A stretch of DNA of 64,000 nucleotides from Siphonodentalium dalli (Eukaryota > Mollusca > Scaphopoda > Gadilida > Siphonodentaliidae), in assembly GCA_032622095.1 (NCBI GenBank), contig CP136063.1, forward strand, positions 143,423,950-143,487,949. Direction: 5' to 3'. How positions within the stretch are numbered: position 1 is the first letter of the stretch; every line of letters begins with the position of its first letter. The notes under the pieces were generated by a model that was given only the letters and a program-made list of their open reading frames with translations, made no database searches and was not told where the DNA came from. The position numbers and the translations under genes were made by a program. This document shows, piece by piece, positions 8,281-21,742 of the stretch.

Positions 8281-11200
8281 TTGTCAGAGCAGCGAAGCAT
8301 TACCTGATTGCGCCTTTGTTGATAGGTATGACCACGACGTGGTGGCATATCCTAGTCTGTTCTCGAATGACGGTCGCCTACATAGCGCACGTTCAGTTGA
8401 TTGAGTTGAAATGTTTTTCATTAGATCAGCATAAATTGTACATTATTTGTATTAATGTATCACACAGGTGGGTTCAATTCTGAACGCCGGATTGACACAC
8501 GCGATTACTCATGCTTCTGAACGGGGGATTTGTATGTACATGTAGCCTAGTCTCATGTTCTATAACTCTGTCAATATCAATTGAGCTTTGGCTCTCCTAT
8601 CGCCGATGGGCAGACATGTCATATATACAACTACATGTACCTGCAATGTGTGGCATCTGGCTCCAATGGCACTGCAAATAGGTAACAATGCTATTGCCAT
8701 CAACGGTCATGTCATTGATTCTAACACATTAATGTTTATTATGGCTTACTACATATCCATATAATGACACGACTATAGTCAATCCGTTGCTGCCGTCATA
8801 CTCTTGTTGTCTTTGGCATGTTGTGTCGTCTGTTTATGACGCACTTAGTTATTTACCTGTATACAGTTTCCAACACTATAATTTTGGGTACTGCAATTAT
8901 AGTTTCCCAGCCAAAGTGAATGTAGTCCAAAATTGAATATACATTGAAATGTATAGTCCAACTTTCCCCCATGCCTGACAACGGAGCTTTTGCTTCAAGT
9001 CCGGAAAGGAAGAATATGACGCAAGATACGACCAACCGCGATGTTCCCCATATAGTACATGTACTAAGGCGTTACCCTGACATACTTTTCACCTTCCTTT
9101 TCCAAAAAAAGAGAGATTTTGTCGAGCATTTCTGCATTTCAAGTGATCACTTTTTAAACTTCGGCCATGTTCGGGTGTGTTCCATCCAACTTCCGGTACC
9201 AGGGCGCTCGGTATCGTGTGAAAATAAATTCTGTCAATGACAATGTAGCGCGAAACTATTTAGATGTCGCATTAATTTGCACGTTCAGTTTCTCGTCTAA
9301 TATCTTATTTTTTCACCGGGATTCAACGTACTATGAAAACCACAGTGATCTATTGGACGTAAAATATACAGAAATAGAACAGAAACATGCATAATCTCTT
9401 GGAGTTAAAGATACAGAAATAGAACAGAATCATGCCTATATACACAAATTAAACATACCTACCCGTTTTTTTCATCGTCGCACTGCCTCGTTTGCACCCT
9501 GTCGTGCTCCCTCACGATGCGCCCTCCAGTTTCTCATCTAATAACATTATAAATACAGGGAATGGGACCTGGGTCTTTATCACTGGGGAAAAATGCGTTA
9601 TAGAGGTTTACACTTGGTAATATATATGAACGATAACGAATCATTATGGTAGCACCTGGACCAGTGCGTCTACAACCAGAATTGGTGGAGAAAAAATCAG
9701 GGACCAAAGATCCTGTCCTTGCACTCCCAAACCTGCAATTTTGTTTATTAAATCACTAACTTAACAATTTTTTTGGCACCCATTGACCCCCCCCCCCAAT
9801 TTAACTAATTTTGGTCCAAAACCGCATAAAACCCTACTGATATCAATCACGTGACTGGAAAATTATCTCATTTAGTACAAATGACAGTTTAATCTGTTTC
9901 AGAAATTGTTTTAAATTGTAGCCGTCAGAGATAAAAAAAAGTATCTCAAACCTAACAGAAAATACGTTTATTAACCCACTATTACCTACTCTATCATAAT
10001 CAGTTGAAAATCCGACATGAAACGGCCTAATTGTACACGTTGCGAAAAAACATTTGTTTTCCATTTTCGAGACACTTTAGAAAGTCTCATGGCTGCGGTC
10101 ACGTGACACACGACATCATAGACGGATAATGCGGACGTAAAATAAATCGGCCGAGTGTTTGGCGATCGGCTTGTTTCGAAGTTTTCATTTTTGCAAAGTT
10201 GTTGTTTTCATTGTTATCTGTGAGATGCTAGTGATGTGGGTTGCCCAAAATTGTGGGCAAGAAAAATATCATCTCTTCAAGTTGCCAACGAGAACAAGCA
10301 TGCCTGACAGTGGAGAAGATTTGTGACCACAAAACGAAAGTATTTCAAACTGTCAGACACATTCAAGTCTATATGGCATAAACATTATTATATGAAGTTC
10401 TCTATGGGATTTTCTGATCGACCGGTGACCCCCCTCCCCCTGGTTGATAACTAGCTCGTACTACTCATAGCAAGAAACATGATTGGTGTTTTAGTTGCCT
10501 GTATTATCTAGCAGTAGGCATGTAGGCTATATACTTATTATCTGAATGAATGTACAAAATAATGACTTAATTATTACAAATAAAACGTGATATCATAATA
10601 TTGTGAGGGAATATGCAAAGAAAATAAACAAATGACATACACAAAATAAATGAGGGGTGGTCAAACATGGGCCAAATATGTGCCCACGTCCACTTATATA
10701 ATTGGTTCCTGCACTGTAATATCTACAGATATATCGGCACTACTCGATCTCGTTCTGTAAATATAAAAGTAGTTAACATATTTAACTTGGTCGCATATAT
10801 AGGGGTTATTGACAAAGCGTACACGTGTTGTATATATACCACATAGCTATATAACTACTACATTTCCATAACTGAATAATCATATGATACTTGATTTGCA
10901 TCTTACGGCATATATATCAACAACAATAGTGATATATGTACCACATAGCTGCACAGACCTATTTTCGAACATTATATTTGAATACATTCGTATCTTGTGT
11001 TCCGCGTTGGCACTTCATCGTCACCCGCGTTGTCAAATAATCGTTGCACCACCTTCCTTCACGTTATGCTCAATAAAATGCTTATTTGTAGGACATTTGC
11101 ACTGAAATTTTGTGGAAATGCTTGGGAGATATTTGGCTTCGAACAGGCTCAATCGAACCCACCGATAAGTGTATATTTTAGAAAAAAATGATGGATGTTT

Positions 11201-12734
11201 TGTCAACAATGCCGGTATTTTTGCCAAGGGTATCCAGTTGGTGGCACCACTACAGCAGCGTGTATCGTTTGCTCAGACATTTAACTACTGCCAGCACCCT
11301 TCACAATAACCAGTTCACTGGGTTAAATCAATGATAGGTGATACGTACCGTTCCATTGTCCTAACAAACGGACTTTGGCGGCGAAAACTCAATTTCACCG
11401 CCACGGAAAACACAAATTTTACTTGTTGCCGCGTTGGCCATCCTTGTTTTCCCGGGATATCCTTGTTTTCCCGGGATCGGTTCCTCCGTGTGCATATGGT
11501 ACCAATGACTTCATGAACGTGGTCATGTTTATCATGACTTCATTTAGATATAATTTATACCTAAATATTGTCCCGATGTTTGTTCAACATAGCACATTAT
11601 GTATGATCGTTTGTTCTGAACTTCGTTGTTTGAAAGATAAGAGTAAGAAATTAGTCTATATATTGATCGATACAGTAGCTCGCAATGCTAAATGAAACAC
11701 CATCTGAATGTGTAGTTATGATGCAAATTATATGTATAATGTACAATAATAACATAGACCTATATTCACAAAAAGCATGCAGTCTCAAGCTAGGACCACT
11801 CCCTACTGGGAAGTAGACTATTGAGGAGCAAGTATTAACAAAGAAATATGTTCCATGCATTGTTCAATGTTATAAAGTTCCCTTTCAGAACATCAACAAG
11901 TTCACAGGTTTTGTACTGGTTGGAATATGATCTCTACGGGCCCAGCTGGAGTAGAAATTCATGACATGATCTATTCACATGCATGAGGAGAGAAAGATGT
12001 TGGTTCATATTCTGTTTTATGACCCGCAAATTATAACAGCTGCGGGGAATACGATTGCAAGATAGTTTATACAGGACAGTTCCCGGAGCAGATACGGATC
12101 TAGATAGCCTTTATGCTCTTCTAAAAGCGATCACAAAACGAAGCGCCGATTCATTGATAACATATCAAAACTAATGAATATCGACCGGGACAAGTTGGCA
12201 TACAATGAAGCATGCAGTAACCGATTTAACTGAGTGTCTGAGGAGATTTCCCTGGCGGTCGTGCTATATGTATCTCATTTCGTTGTCTGTGCGTATTTGT
12301 ACACCATTCTTTGCTAACGTTCTTTATCTATCAAACGGCAGTCTATTCTCCTTGATTTTCTTTGATTTCACAACGGATCGTCACAAACAGCCATATCATA
12401 AATTCAATATTGTTCCCGTGCGGTCGTTTGAAACTATTATCCGAATACTACAGCAACCGAGTTCGTGGACATCATGTAACTTCCCATATTATAAATTATT
12501 TAGTAACTGGTAGTAATACAACTTTAGAAAACCAGTCGCGTTGTCAGAAGAAGAAAAACATATGTTAAATTATTATCGATGTTTGTCGATATAAACAAAA
12601 TTGAGCAACCAAGAATGAAACAATTAACGAAATCCAAACGCATAAACATTTAATTCCGAAGTAAAATGGAAATATCATATTCTCGACATTTTTGATCGCG
12701 CATCAAAACAACATTTTTATACTTAGGAAGAATA
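8281..12734. other. Long gene-poor stretch
   Basis: No convincing gene is present. Small local repeats are visible: TACAGAAATAGAACAGAA occurs twice near 9367 and 9410, CAGTTTCTCRTCTAATA near 9279 and 9530, and CCTTGTTTTCCCGGGAT twice in tandem near 11442-11478. A C-run lies near 9788 and another C-rich patch near 10430. A short frame at about 10226-10330 faintly resembles the start of a THAP domain but lacks key cysteines. All longer frames in this stretch lack recognisable features. Confidence 0.5.
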
Positions 12735-12880
12735 AATATGTCTTGGGCAGACGATCCCTTGAACTAATTTACTTGACATGATTGTATACGTCCAGTCTTA
12801 GAATATGCTTCCTCAGTATGGGTCAACTATACACAGAAAGAGGCTGAAAAATTACAATGCGAAACTTCGCGTATGACTGG
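12735..12880 (+). pseudogene. Short RT C-terminal scrap
   Basis: The plus strand reads GRRSLELIYLT and, after a small frameshift, IRPVLEYASSVWVNYTQKEAEKL. This is the familiar post-RT thumb segment of CR1-like non-LTR ORF2 proteins, where a phrase close to IRPxLEYASxVW is conserved. It is about 145 bp with no other RT motif nearby, so it is an isolated fragment of another element lying just upstream of LINE-C. Confidence 0.6.
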
Positions 12881-14515
12881 GCAATTGTGTCAACTATCCC
12901 AAAAGAACTCTTCATTTCGCAGCTTCTGGAGAGAATACCAGAGCACACCAAACTCAAACTGATCCGCATGAAATTATTCACCAAAATTCGGGAACAGTAT
13001 CCAGAGCTTAGAGACTGCGACCTTAAAAACCATAAGAACGGACCTGGTGTTTCAGTAAATATAAAACTGGCCAGAGACATGTACAACTTTGTTCAATTCA
13101 TACATGGAGGTCATTTTGATGATATATGGGACGCTGTTGTTCTGCCCAAGTCCCGCCCAGCTACTTGTATGTCTTCTCAAGCAGAGGTCACAAATGTGTG
13201 CTCATGTAATTATATGTGTATACAAGATCAGCTCTGCAGCGTGCTCACTGACATGACGCTAATGAAAAGTAACAATACAACAACCACGGACAGTTTCCAG
13301 AAAAGATTAGCTCCATGGAATCAGACATCAGCTGTATCAAGAAAATGTTAGCAGATATGAATAAAAATATATCTTTTGCTCGAACGATAATGCTACAAAT
13401 GCGTCTGTCAATAAAGAACTCTCTGATAAATTCAAGGAAATTGATCTGGCCTTCACTGGAGTTAAAGATGACAAATGCATGGGATATATAGCGACAACGT
13501 CAAAGAGCAACTGCGAATAACGAAACTCGACCTACAGAAACAGTCAGATGCTCAGCAGGAGACCGTGCAAAAAAATCAGAACAAACTGAAAGCTCTATCC
13601 AAGTCATCAGTGAAACCAGATACATTCAAGTTAAGACTGAACACATTAAACAACAAATGTGTTCAGGCCAGCACATCATCACAGGAACTAATCACAAACG
13701 TCGAGCGACGTTTTATTTCAATCTTCGAAATCTTCTCAGCAGATTCCATGATGAAACTCGAGGATCTTCGGTCATATGTTGAATCTCGACTTCCCAAGCA
13801 AGTTGACTTATCGCTTGATGCGCATTCAGCTACCGACCAGCTATTCCCGAAGAGAGTATATTATAGACGAACAAAACACGCGTGAATATGATGACAGACC
13901 AAATGAAGAACACCACCCTCCGCCGACCGCGATTCCAAAATCGAACACACAAACACATAAACTGAAGCGACCACCGACACACAATGTCAAAGAGAAGTCT
14001 TCATCCGATGGTTCTGCCTCTGAGATCATGCCTGGTCATCTCGAAGTTGATTATCTTCCTCCAACCGAACGTGAATCGATAATGAGCGCATCGACACCGC
14101 TGTCAAATCTCCAAGCCGCATCTTCAAAATCAGCTCAAGACATATCGAACATCAACAGTGTCTCCGTGATTATCTCTCCTGAAAAACCATCAGGAAGGCT
14201 GAATATCGACATCCCTGGTTCTGATATCAGTGATACTTCATTGGACGATGGACCAGCGGGGTTTGTCGGTGCACCAACTCATAAAAGAAATCGGACCAAA
14301 ATGTTCGTCATGGCCGGATTTCACTGCGAACCACACATCAGGGTGTACGAGACTACCTAGTACGGCGCAAAATTACACCAAAATTCGTCAAATTTATCTC
14401 CAGCTGGAGACGAGGAACTCAATCAGCCAGGATAATCGTGCACAGGTCGGATGCTGACAGCTTCCTCGGCGATAATATCCTACCAAAAGGGGTCTACTGC
14501 AGACCTTGGCATTGA
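12857..14515 (+). pseudogene. LINE-C ORF1, frameshifted
   Basis: The open pieces are 12857-13351, 13475-13885 and 13776-14360. The last shifts again, near 14335, to a frame that ends KGVYCRPWH and stops at 14515. That ending is of the kind seen at ORF1 C-termini of invertebrate LINEs. The middle is polar and helical (coiled-coil-like), and the part at 13890-14250 is Ser/Pro-rich and probably disordered. No zinc knuckle or RRM was recognised. The N-terminus overlaps the RT scrap, so the real start is unknown. Confidence 0.6.
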
Positions 14516-14535
14516 GACCCTCCAACATTTACATA

Positions 14536-17500
14536 ATGGATAGTTCAACCCTAAATCTCAATATCTGAACATGGAATGCTTCTGGTGCGAAATCACTCAA
14601 CTCGCAGCAAGCTGCCACTATGCAGTTCTCGGTATCTCATAACATTGGCTAGATTCCAGCAACCTCCATTTATCGGACTGTGTATCTTCTAGTTACGCGT
14701 CTGTTGCTCGGCCCGGTCGTGCTGTACGAACGTCAAACGGTGGTTCCTTCACGATATGGAGTAGATATTCTTGTACGCAATGACCTTGTTAGTTCATGTT
14801 CTGTTCCAACCGTCATAAACAATGACAGACTTGTCGCAATACAGCTGAAATTCGACAACACATCTTATTTAAGCGTAATTCAAGTCTACCTCCCGAGCAC
14901 CAACCACAGCAATGCATTCTTTAAGGAGTGTTTGGAGGACGTCGAGGGCACTGTTTATCAATTATCAGCCGATGGCACAGTGATAGTAATGGGTGACTTG
15001 AACGCTCATCTGACGTTGATCTTTCTGATTCTATATGTATATGGAATGTAAGGAATTCATCGCCGCATCAAAGGCGTTTATTTAACTGGAAACGTCTTAA
15101 CCATTCGTATCTCAGCAGTCGATACAGTATTGTCAATAACATCGTACTGGCAAGTCCTGGTGATGTTTCAACCATGTACGACGGCATTGTCTCGGATCTG
15201 CTGTCAGCATCGGAAGCAGCCGCGGGTTTTAAACATTTTCGAAAGTTTCTGAAACCATTCCGGAAACCCGAATTGTCTTCTCTTCTGCAGATCTCAAAGC
15301 GAAACTAAACCAGATGGATACGCAACGGTAAGGTTAACTCAGAACTGTCGTCGTCTTAAGTTGAATACAAAGTTTAGAAACGTGACTTCCGCCGAGCATT
15401 CAGACAGGCAGGCATCCAACATGAACGCGAAATGTTTGATGAGTTGGAAAAATTCGCAACATGTGATCAGTCTTCGTTTTCAATACTGACAAATCAAAGC
15501 GCCCGAAACAATGTTCGACGATGGAATTCGAAGGTACTACGATGAAAGACACTAGCGACGTTTTAACGGGTTGGCAGAACTACACTCTCAAAACTATATT
15601 CACCTAACACCCATGTTGACCAATGCTTTGAGGCTGAGGTGGAATCTACTCTTCGAGACATCCTGAGCCCACTGCACCCAGATTACAATGTTCTCACATC
15701 CCATTCTAACCGACGAGATCATTACTGTTACAAAATCGTTGAAAACTGGCAAATCTGGAGGGATAGATTTGTTGTATGCTCCGACTGAACTCTTCCGTGC
15801 ACTGGCAAAACTCTTCAATGGTATTATCTCAATGGAATCAATACCACTCCAGATGAAAATAGGATTAATTGTTCCCATCTTCAAAGGCGCTCCGAAACCT
15901 CAACAGAATCCCGACAGCTACCGAGCAATAACCCTACTATCCGCTATATATAAAGTGTTCGAAGGTGAATTACTGAACAGATTTCTAGCCAGCACCATTC
16001 TGTCTGGATTCCCGAGTTCTCTCCAAAATGGATTTCAAAAGGGCATCAACTGCACAATGACTTCTTCATCCTGCAAGAAGTGATAAGTTACGCCGGCGAC
16101 TTGGGATCGAGAGCATACGTTTGTTTTTTAGACAGTCAGAAGGCGTTCGACAAACTGTGGCACTCCGGACTACTAGTCAAACTGCACAAACTAGGTATTC
16201 GTGGCAAAATACTACGCGTCATATACGACATGCGTGAGCAAAGTAGTACACACCGGGCATATATCATACTCAATCACCATTTCACAAGGATCCCGACAGG
16301 GCGCTGTGACGTCCCCGTTTTTTTATTTGGTTTACGTTAATGACCTTCTACTGCAACTGACACAGTCTAATCAGGGTGCATCCACACAAGGCATACAATG
16401 CGCTTGTCCTACAACTGCTGACGACATCGCAGTAATTGCCATGAGTAAAAGCGGACTCTACGAAATTCTCGACGTGTGCCACAGATACAGTGTGAAATGG
16501 CGATTCAACTTCTCGACCACGAAAAGCCGAGTCGTCGTGTTCAACGAGTCACTACAGCGACATAACTCGGCAAACCGGTCGTGGACGCTCGGCAACGATG
16601 TAATATCCAAAACGCAAGCATGCACTCATCTCGGAATTCTTCAAGGAAACTTTAAGTGCGACGTGGCCCGTGCCGAATGCACGGCGGACAAGATGAGACG
16701 AACATACTTTGCGCTTGTTGGACAGCGTACAACATAATCGTGTTCTCCGATAACAATGGCAAAATTGATCTCATCCATCGTTCTCACACGTGCTCTATAT
16801 GGGTGTGAGCTGTTACCCACACACAAAATATCTGTTTTATACACATTGGAAACGGGATTCAGAACCTGCGTTAAAAACACACAGGCTGTTCCATCCCGAA
16901 CTAGGACAAATGATGCCCTTGGACTTCTTGGACTCTTACCTATAGAGCGAGAGATGTACATGCGAAAACTGTGCTTCCTCGAAAACTTAGTCCACATTCC
17001 ACGTAACCATGACGTTCCAATGAGGATTTTCCTAGCGAAAACGTATTAGTATATATGTTGTTCGATAGAATGGCTTCCGGTTTTGTGTCTGACATATTCC
17101 ATATACTAGAAAAATATGAACTAAAACACTTCGTTTTAGAATTTCTAGACACCGGATCGTTCCCAGAGAAGGCACAATGGAAGTTTCTAGTAAAGTCGCG
17201 GGTGTCGGTCTTTTATACGAGTCACTGGCAAACATCTGTATCGCAAGATCACGATTGTGGACATTCTATATGTGTCACCAGAACCCCATAAAACCATGGG
17301 TAATCTGGCAGATACTCTCTGCTAACAGACAATACGAGATCAGCGCAAACACCTTGCGCTGTTGTTGAATAAAACGACGTACGTCAACAACAAACTGTGT
17401 CGTTCGTGTTGTGAAACTTATCAGAATGAACTGGTACACGTTCTGTTTGCATGTCAATCGGTATTGTTGCTGCACTTTCGGAATATATATTGGGACCTAA

Positions 17501-17622
17501 TTGTCAACAAATATGGAGTGAACACTTACATCTTTGTGAGCAACCTAACTGATGATCAATTTATCTCACTCATTTTAGGGAATGTTGACATTTGCGTAGA
17601 CTCGGAATTGTTTTCGATGTAG
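14536..17622 (+). pseudogene. LINE-C ORF2: endonuclease, RT, CCHC tail
   Basis: The EN begins with a TWNASGAKS segment (14565) and continues with GVDILVRNDL, LSVIQVYLPSTNH and VIVMGDLNAHL (14680-15051). RT pieces follow: TKSLKTGKSGGIDLLYAPTE and SYRAITLLSAIYK (15688-16083), motif A VCFLDSQKAFDKLWH (16120), then motif B SQGSRQGAVTSPF and motif C as TADD in another frame (16290-16440), and the thumb with LTRALYGCELL (16756). The tail has C-x2-C-x9-H-x4-C (17395-17450). At least five frame changes make it non-functional, and the tyrosine of YADD is Thr. Confidence 0.8.
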
Positions 17623-17887
17623 AGCAACTTCATAGTAGACACATCGACATTCTTAATGCATGCCTGCAAGTTAGTTACCGGTAACTGATGTTGCAAAATA
17701 TACCCCTGATTGTAAATAGTTGATTAACTCTAGCATCAGTACACGAGGCTTCAGTAGAGTGACTCTTGTTGACCATATCAAAATATTTGTATATTTATTA
17801 TTTATATGTAAGACTGTACATTTATTTGTATAATACTCATATGTGAACATACAATACTCTCCTCGATGGAGGCTAATAAATAAATAA

Positions 17888-19879
17888 GCTGCGGCAAACA
17901 AAGATTGCATGTTGATTAGATTAAGTCCAATTTTCAAGGCAATTGTAACTAAAGCATGAAACTTTGCACGAAAGTACATATTCACATACTAATTGATAAT
18001 GATGTGTAGCCACGCTGAAATTTCACCCGTCTTTTGAAGGGTTTTCCGAATTTAAAGAGCGTTTCGATCGTGATTATATACTTTATTAAATGTAGAAATT
18101 AATCTTACCATGCAATGTGCGATTTAAAATTAGGCATATAAAGTAAGTGTGATTCTACGAGATATAATGCCACATTTTTAGGGTAAAATTGGAACTCCCC
18201 GTCTAAGATGGCCGTCAAAATGGCAGCCGCAAGTGGAAAATTTGACGTGTTTCACTAATGTGATCTAGATCGGTTTCTTCTGTATGGAACTGGTTCTGAA
18301 TTGTGACTTTATTTTGTATTATTCATATTAACTGATTATTGGAACAATGAAATATGCCATTCATGAGGTCTCAGCCCCTTCCGATCCCTCAAAAATTCGA
18401 TTTGCCAAAACACAGTATTGTCACTTGGTCTGAAAATGGCTTCCAAAACTGGAAAATACGAGATCAAATGATCAGTGATGCGGTATGATACAATAGAGAT
18501 AAATGTACACAACCAGGACAATCAAAAATATATATCAACAAAGACCACAAACGAATCGAAATCGGAAAACTTTACAAACTACGAACTGAACTAAAGAACA
18601 GAAAAAAATAATAGTTTTACCACATGTGACTTGATTGACCAATGAAAAAAAAAAATATTCCTCGGAGACACTCATTGATATGTTATCGCTAGTGCATGGG
18701 TAATCCGTGTTCAATTGTATTAGTGGTAATCGGTATCCTTTAAATAATCGCTCAGTGAGTACGCCGCAACCGTTCGTGCATTGTGTTATATGTCATAAAT
18801 GGTTATCGTCTGTTCCAACAATTCAAGTTTTAAGATGTATTTAAATTTCTAGTTGGGTTGTCATGCAAAATCGCTGGAGTATTATATTGAATACCATTCT
18901 GATCAAACCCAATCACCCATCGGCAATGAGCACACGTGTGTAATCTACTCTATTACAATACAGTGGTCTGTTGCACTTCACGCCTCCTGTGTACCTCCCA
19001 TAACCTTGTACACCTGTTCAAACACGGCAATTGTAAATCTATAGTACAGGCCCATTGACTACCTACCCAAGTACACCAGAGTACACGAACAGGAACTGCA
19101 GAGTATCTGTCCACGTACTCCGGAGTACATGACCAGGAACCTGCGTTGGTACTATGGGGTACCTAATTGTATGCTTTTCCCTGCGGAGTATAATTTGTAT
19201 GAATGTCTGAAATAATCGGCCAAATTTCTGAATGTTTTGTGCAATTAAAGTAAACATTAAAATCAGACATCTTAAAGCTTTAAATTAGTCTGACAAGGCT
19301 GACAACCCGATGGTCCCCAGCCATTTCACCACATTTCCACATGACCAAATTGGACAAGGAAGACCATCCTATGCCGCCATGTCTTTTTCTTTACTATAAA
19401 ATATAGGATGTAAATCTTACGGCAAAATCCCGCGCGGGAGCAGAGTTAATAGACCGTGAAATATACCGCACACCGAATATTTTCCTACACTTTGGACAAA
19501 AAATAAATTAAAAAAGATATACATTTAAATCGAGCGCGCCACTTTAAATGCAGCTCCATTATACAAACATTCATATCTATGTATGTTCAAGCAGTCTTTA
19601 AACTGGTGAGTTTGGTTTAAAATTATATTTGTTGTATTTTATATATATCGTTTTAACGACACGCCCTTGTGCACCACAGATTTAAAGTTTATACTGCAAA
19701 TTTTACAGTAGATTGTATTGTCCTATACCACAGTACACCAAATAGTTAACAGTTTTCCACACAAGTTATGTTCGACCGACACAGAACGGGACGCACACCT
19801 ACTCTGAGTGCTCTTGTTGATATTTGAACCACATTTCCATAAATAATATGATAGGTTTATGCCACGTGGATTTAAGGAC
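17888..19879. other. Intergenic, no gene recognised
   Basis: No supported gene. A 41-codon frame at 18363-18488 (+) is not convincing on its own. Near 19070-19170 several GTAC-containing words (AGTACACCAGAGTAC, GTACTCCGGAGTAC) recur in loosely palindromic form, similar in flavour to the array at 21563-21690. Confidence 0.4.
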
Positions 19880-19892
19880 CGATGCTCGGTAT

Positions 19893-20165
19893 ACTAAGGT
19901 TTGTAACGATTCATCGTGAATTCAATGTATCGCGATACACTTTCAAACGATACATTCAATAATTTCGGAAGATGGGCATGTGCATAAGAGCAACACGTGC
20001 AATTTTCTCTCAAGTATACATGTTTAGTACGTGTATTTGACTCATCCAGCTAACTATTCAACTGCATTTCAGTTTAACGTGACTCCATCTCCAATTACAC
20101 ACACTTTGCTTCTGCATTGTGATATGTATCGTATCGTTGATCATTTATCGTATCGTGACCAAGTG
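19893..20165. mobile_element. Possible hAT-like remnant with ATCG-rich ends
   Basis: The left part has ACTAAGGTTTGTAACGATTC and ATGTATCGCGATACAC. The right part, read in reverse, has CACTTGGTCACGATACGATA. Subterminal ATCGTATCGT-type repeats at both ends are typical of some hAT MITEs. The inverted match is poor and I found no 8-bp duplication, so this is only a suggestion. Confidence 0.25.
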
Positions 20166-20266
20166 TATAATTACGGCCCTAACGACGCTTGGTGTAGTGA
20201 CCATATTTGATCGAACTACCGGAAAGGTTCCATTGTTTTCGGAAACATAATATGACCTAGATGGAG

Positions 20267-20305
20267 TTACCATTTCTGACTATGGGTTACCATTTCTGAC
20301 TATGG
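20267..20305. repeat. 20-bp tandem duplication
   Basis: GTTACCATTTCTGACTATGG occurs twice in direct succession. This is a simple local duplication with no evident function. Confidence 0.7.
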
Positions 20306-20454
20306 TTTTCTTGTCGTGTATTTAGGCGCATATTGCTGGCCTCTAATGATTAAGTTGACGTTCCAAGATTCGCACCTGATGCCCCATACTATTCCGACCA
20401 ACCAGTGTCTACTTTCCCTTGAGGGGATCATATTACTTCGGTGCGGTCCGCCCA

Positions 20455-20525
20455 GACAGAAAGGCTGTGGCACTATCGATTAGAGCCTCACTGGTTATGT
20501 GTCGGCTCGATCAATGTCAGGGGAC
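20455..20525 (+). repeat. Possible tRNA-derived SINE remnant
   Basis: TGTGGCACTATCGATTAGAGC resembles a pol III A box in tRNA context, and GGCTCGATCAATG about 40 bp later resembles a degenerate B box. The rest does not fold as a tRNA, so it is at best an eroded SINE head. Confidence 0.3.
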
Positions 20526-20950
20526 ACATGAGATTATAGACAAAGAGATGCGACATTATACCACTAGTGGGATTTGAACCATATTGAATGTGAATTCCTG
20601 ATAATAGGTACCATGTGATATATGGATATTGGAGATATCACGAATTATTCGAAAACATTTCCACATTTCCCCTCTGTGTGATTGGGGACTCTTGACCACC
20701 CGACCAATAAGACGAGCAGCCCAAGACGTATGTAGAGGAGTGTGATACCAGACAGGTGGCCACACTGCTCTCGTATGGACGGCGAAACATTGTGATTAAC
20801 AAGAAAACCATAGTCACCATGGTAACGCACCCAAGATCATATTATTAGGCATATATACCATATATTGCAGCTTTAATGTAGTGATTGTGATTGTGAAAAA
20901 TTTGTATACAGGTAACGCTATGTAGTTGATTATATGTGATATTTTGTATA

Positions 20951-21742
20951 CACTCTCAAATAAAGCAATTGATTTAGGTACCCCATGGAAGCAAAAGCCG
21001 CGATAGTACCAGACAGTTTGGTACTATAAGCCTTTAGAGCCTGTTTAGCGTTATAGAACCACATGAGTTGGTACTCCACAGAGTGCCAATCGTTGGCTCC
21101 ATGCTGATTGGGTGAGACCGTGGGTGTGTCAATATCGAGTGCCGTGTGCAAACGATTAAATTAAAGTGAAAAATGGCCGCCCGTCGACTCGCGGTCGTAG
21201 ATCTGTCGGATTATTTCATTTAGCACTATGCAAGGGAGTCTTTGTGGTTTTGTACTTAATTGGATGTTTAAACGTGGCAGCATAATTTGTAATCTAACAT
21301 GTCACATTGTTAAATTTGCCGGTATCAGGGCTGTTTTGTTCTCTGGAGTATCAAATTGCTGGATCTATGCGTAGTACCTAAATACTTCGGAGGACCTGTC
21401 TTGATATTTTGGTACTTCAAATAATATATAGGGCGTATCATGAAAGCATCTATTTCTTGGCACCTCATATCGTGAGCGTCATGCCTTCGGTGACATAAAT
21501 GCGGGGTGGGTATTATATGCACAATGCCCGGGTAGAACTTGAATAATTATTAGGTAATCCAGAGTACCAAGAATTTGGTACTCTAGAGTACCAAGAAGTT
21601 GGTACTCCAGAGTACCAAACATTTTGGTACTCTAGAGTACCTAAACTTTTGGTACTCCAGAGTACCAAAAAGTTGGTACTCCCCCTGGGACAAAGGTTAG
21701 TACCTACATAGGTACTCTGAAGTACCTATATTTTTAAGAGTG
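20951..21742. mobile_element. TA-flanked inverted-repeat element, 792 bp
   Basis: The left end is CACTCTCAAATAA and the right end, reversed, is CACTCTTAAAAAT, each flanked by TA (20949-20950 and 21743-21744). AGGTAC words follow shortly after both ends. No transposase frame is present. TA duplication with short TIRs suggests a Tc1/mariner-type MITE, but other superfamilies cannot be excluded. The right half contains the palindromic GTACC array. Confidence 0.55.
21563..21690. repeat. Palindromic TTGGTACTCYAGAGTACCAA array
   Basis: About four to five near-perfect palindromes of the form TTGGTACTCYAGAGTACCAA follow one another at roughly 32-bp spacing, separated by 4-5 A/T-rich bases. Each unit could fold as a hairpin. 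The array sits near the right end of the TA-flanked element and may be its subterminal repeat. Confidence 0.8.

Larger units (their letters stand above)
12857..17887 (+). mobile_element. LINE-C, two-ORF non-LTR element, decayed
   Basis: The full layout of a LINE is present: a frameshifted ORF1 ending at TGA 14513-14515, ORF2 from ATG 14536, EN, RT, a CCHC-like tail ending at 17622, a 3' UTR and an AATAAATAAATAAG tail at about 17872-17887. Both ORFs carry several frameshifts and stops. The exact 5' end is uncertain because it adjoins the RT scrap. Confidence 0.8.

Noticed and set aside
10226-10330. Short frame (AQNCGQEKYHLFKLP) reminiscent of a THAP-domain start
   Set aside because: One of the leading cysteines is missing, no downstream CH pair is present and the frame stops quickly. 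Not enough to call.
18363-18488. 41-codon frame resembling the beginning of some retrotransposon Gag proteins
   Set aside because: Too short, no continuation in any frame and no LTR or pol nearby.
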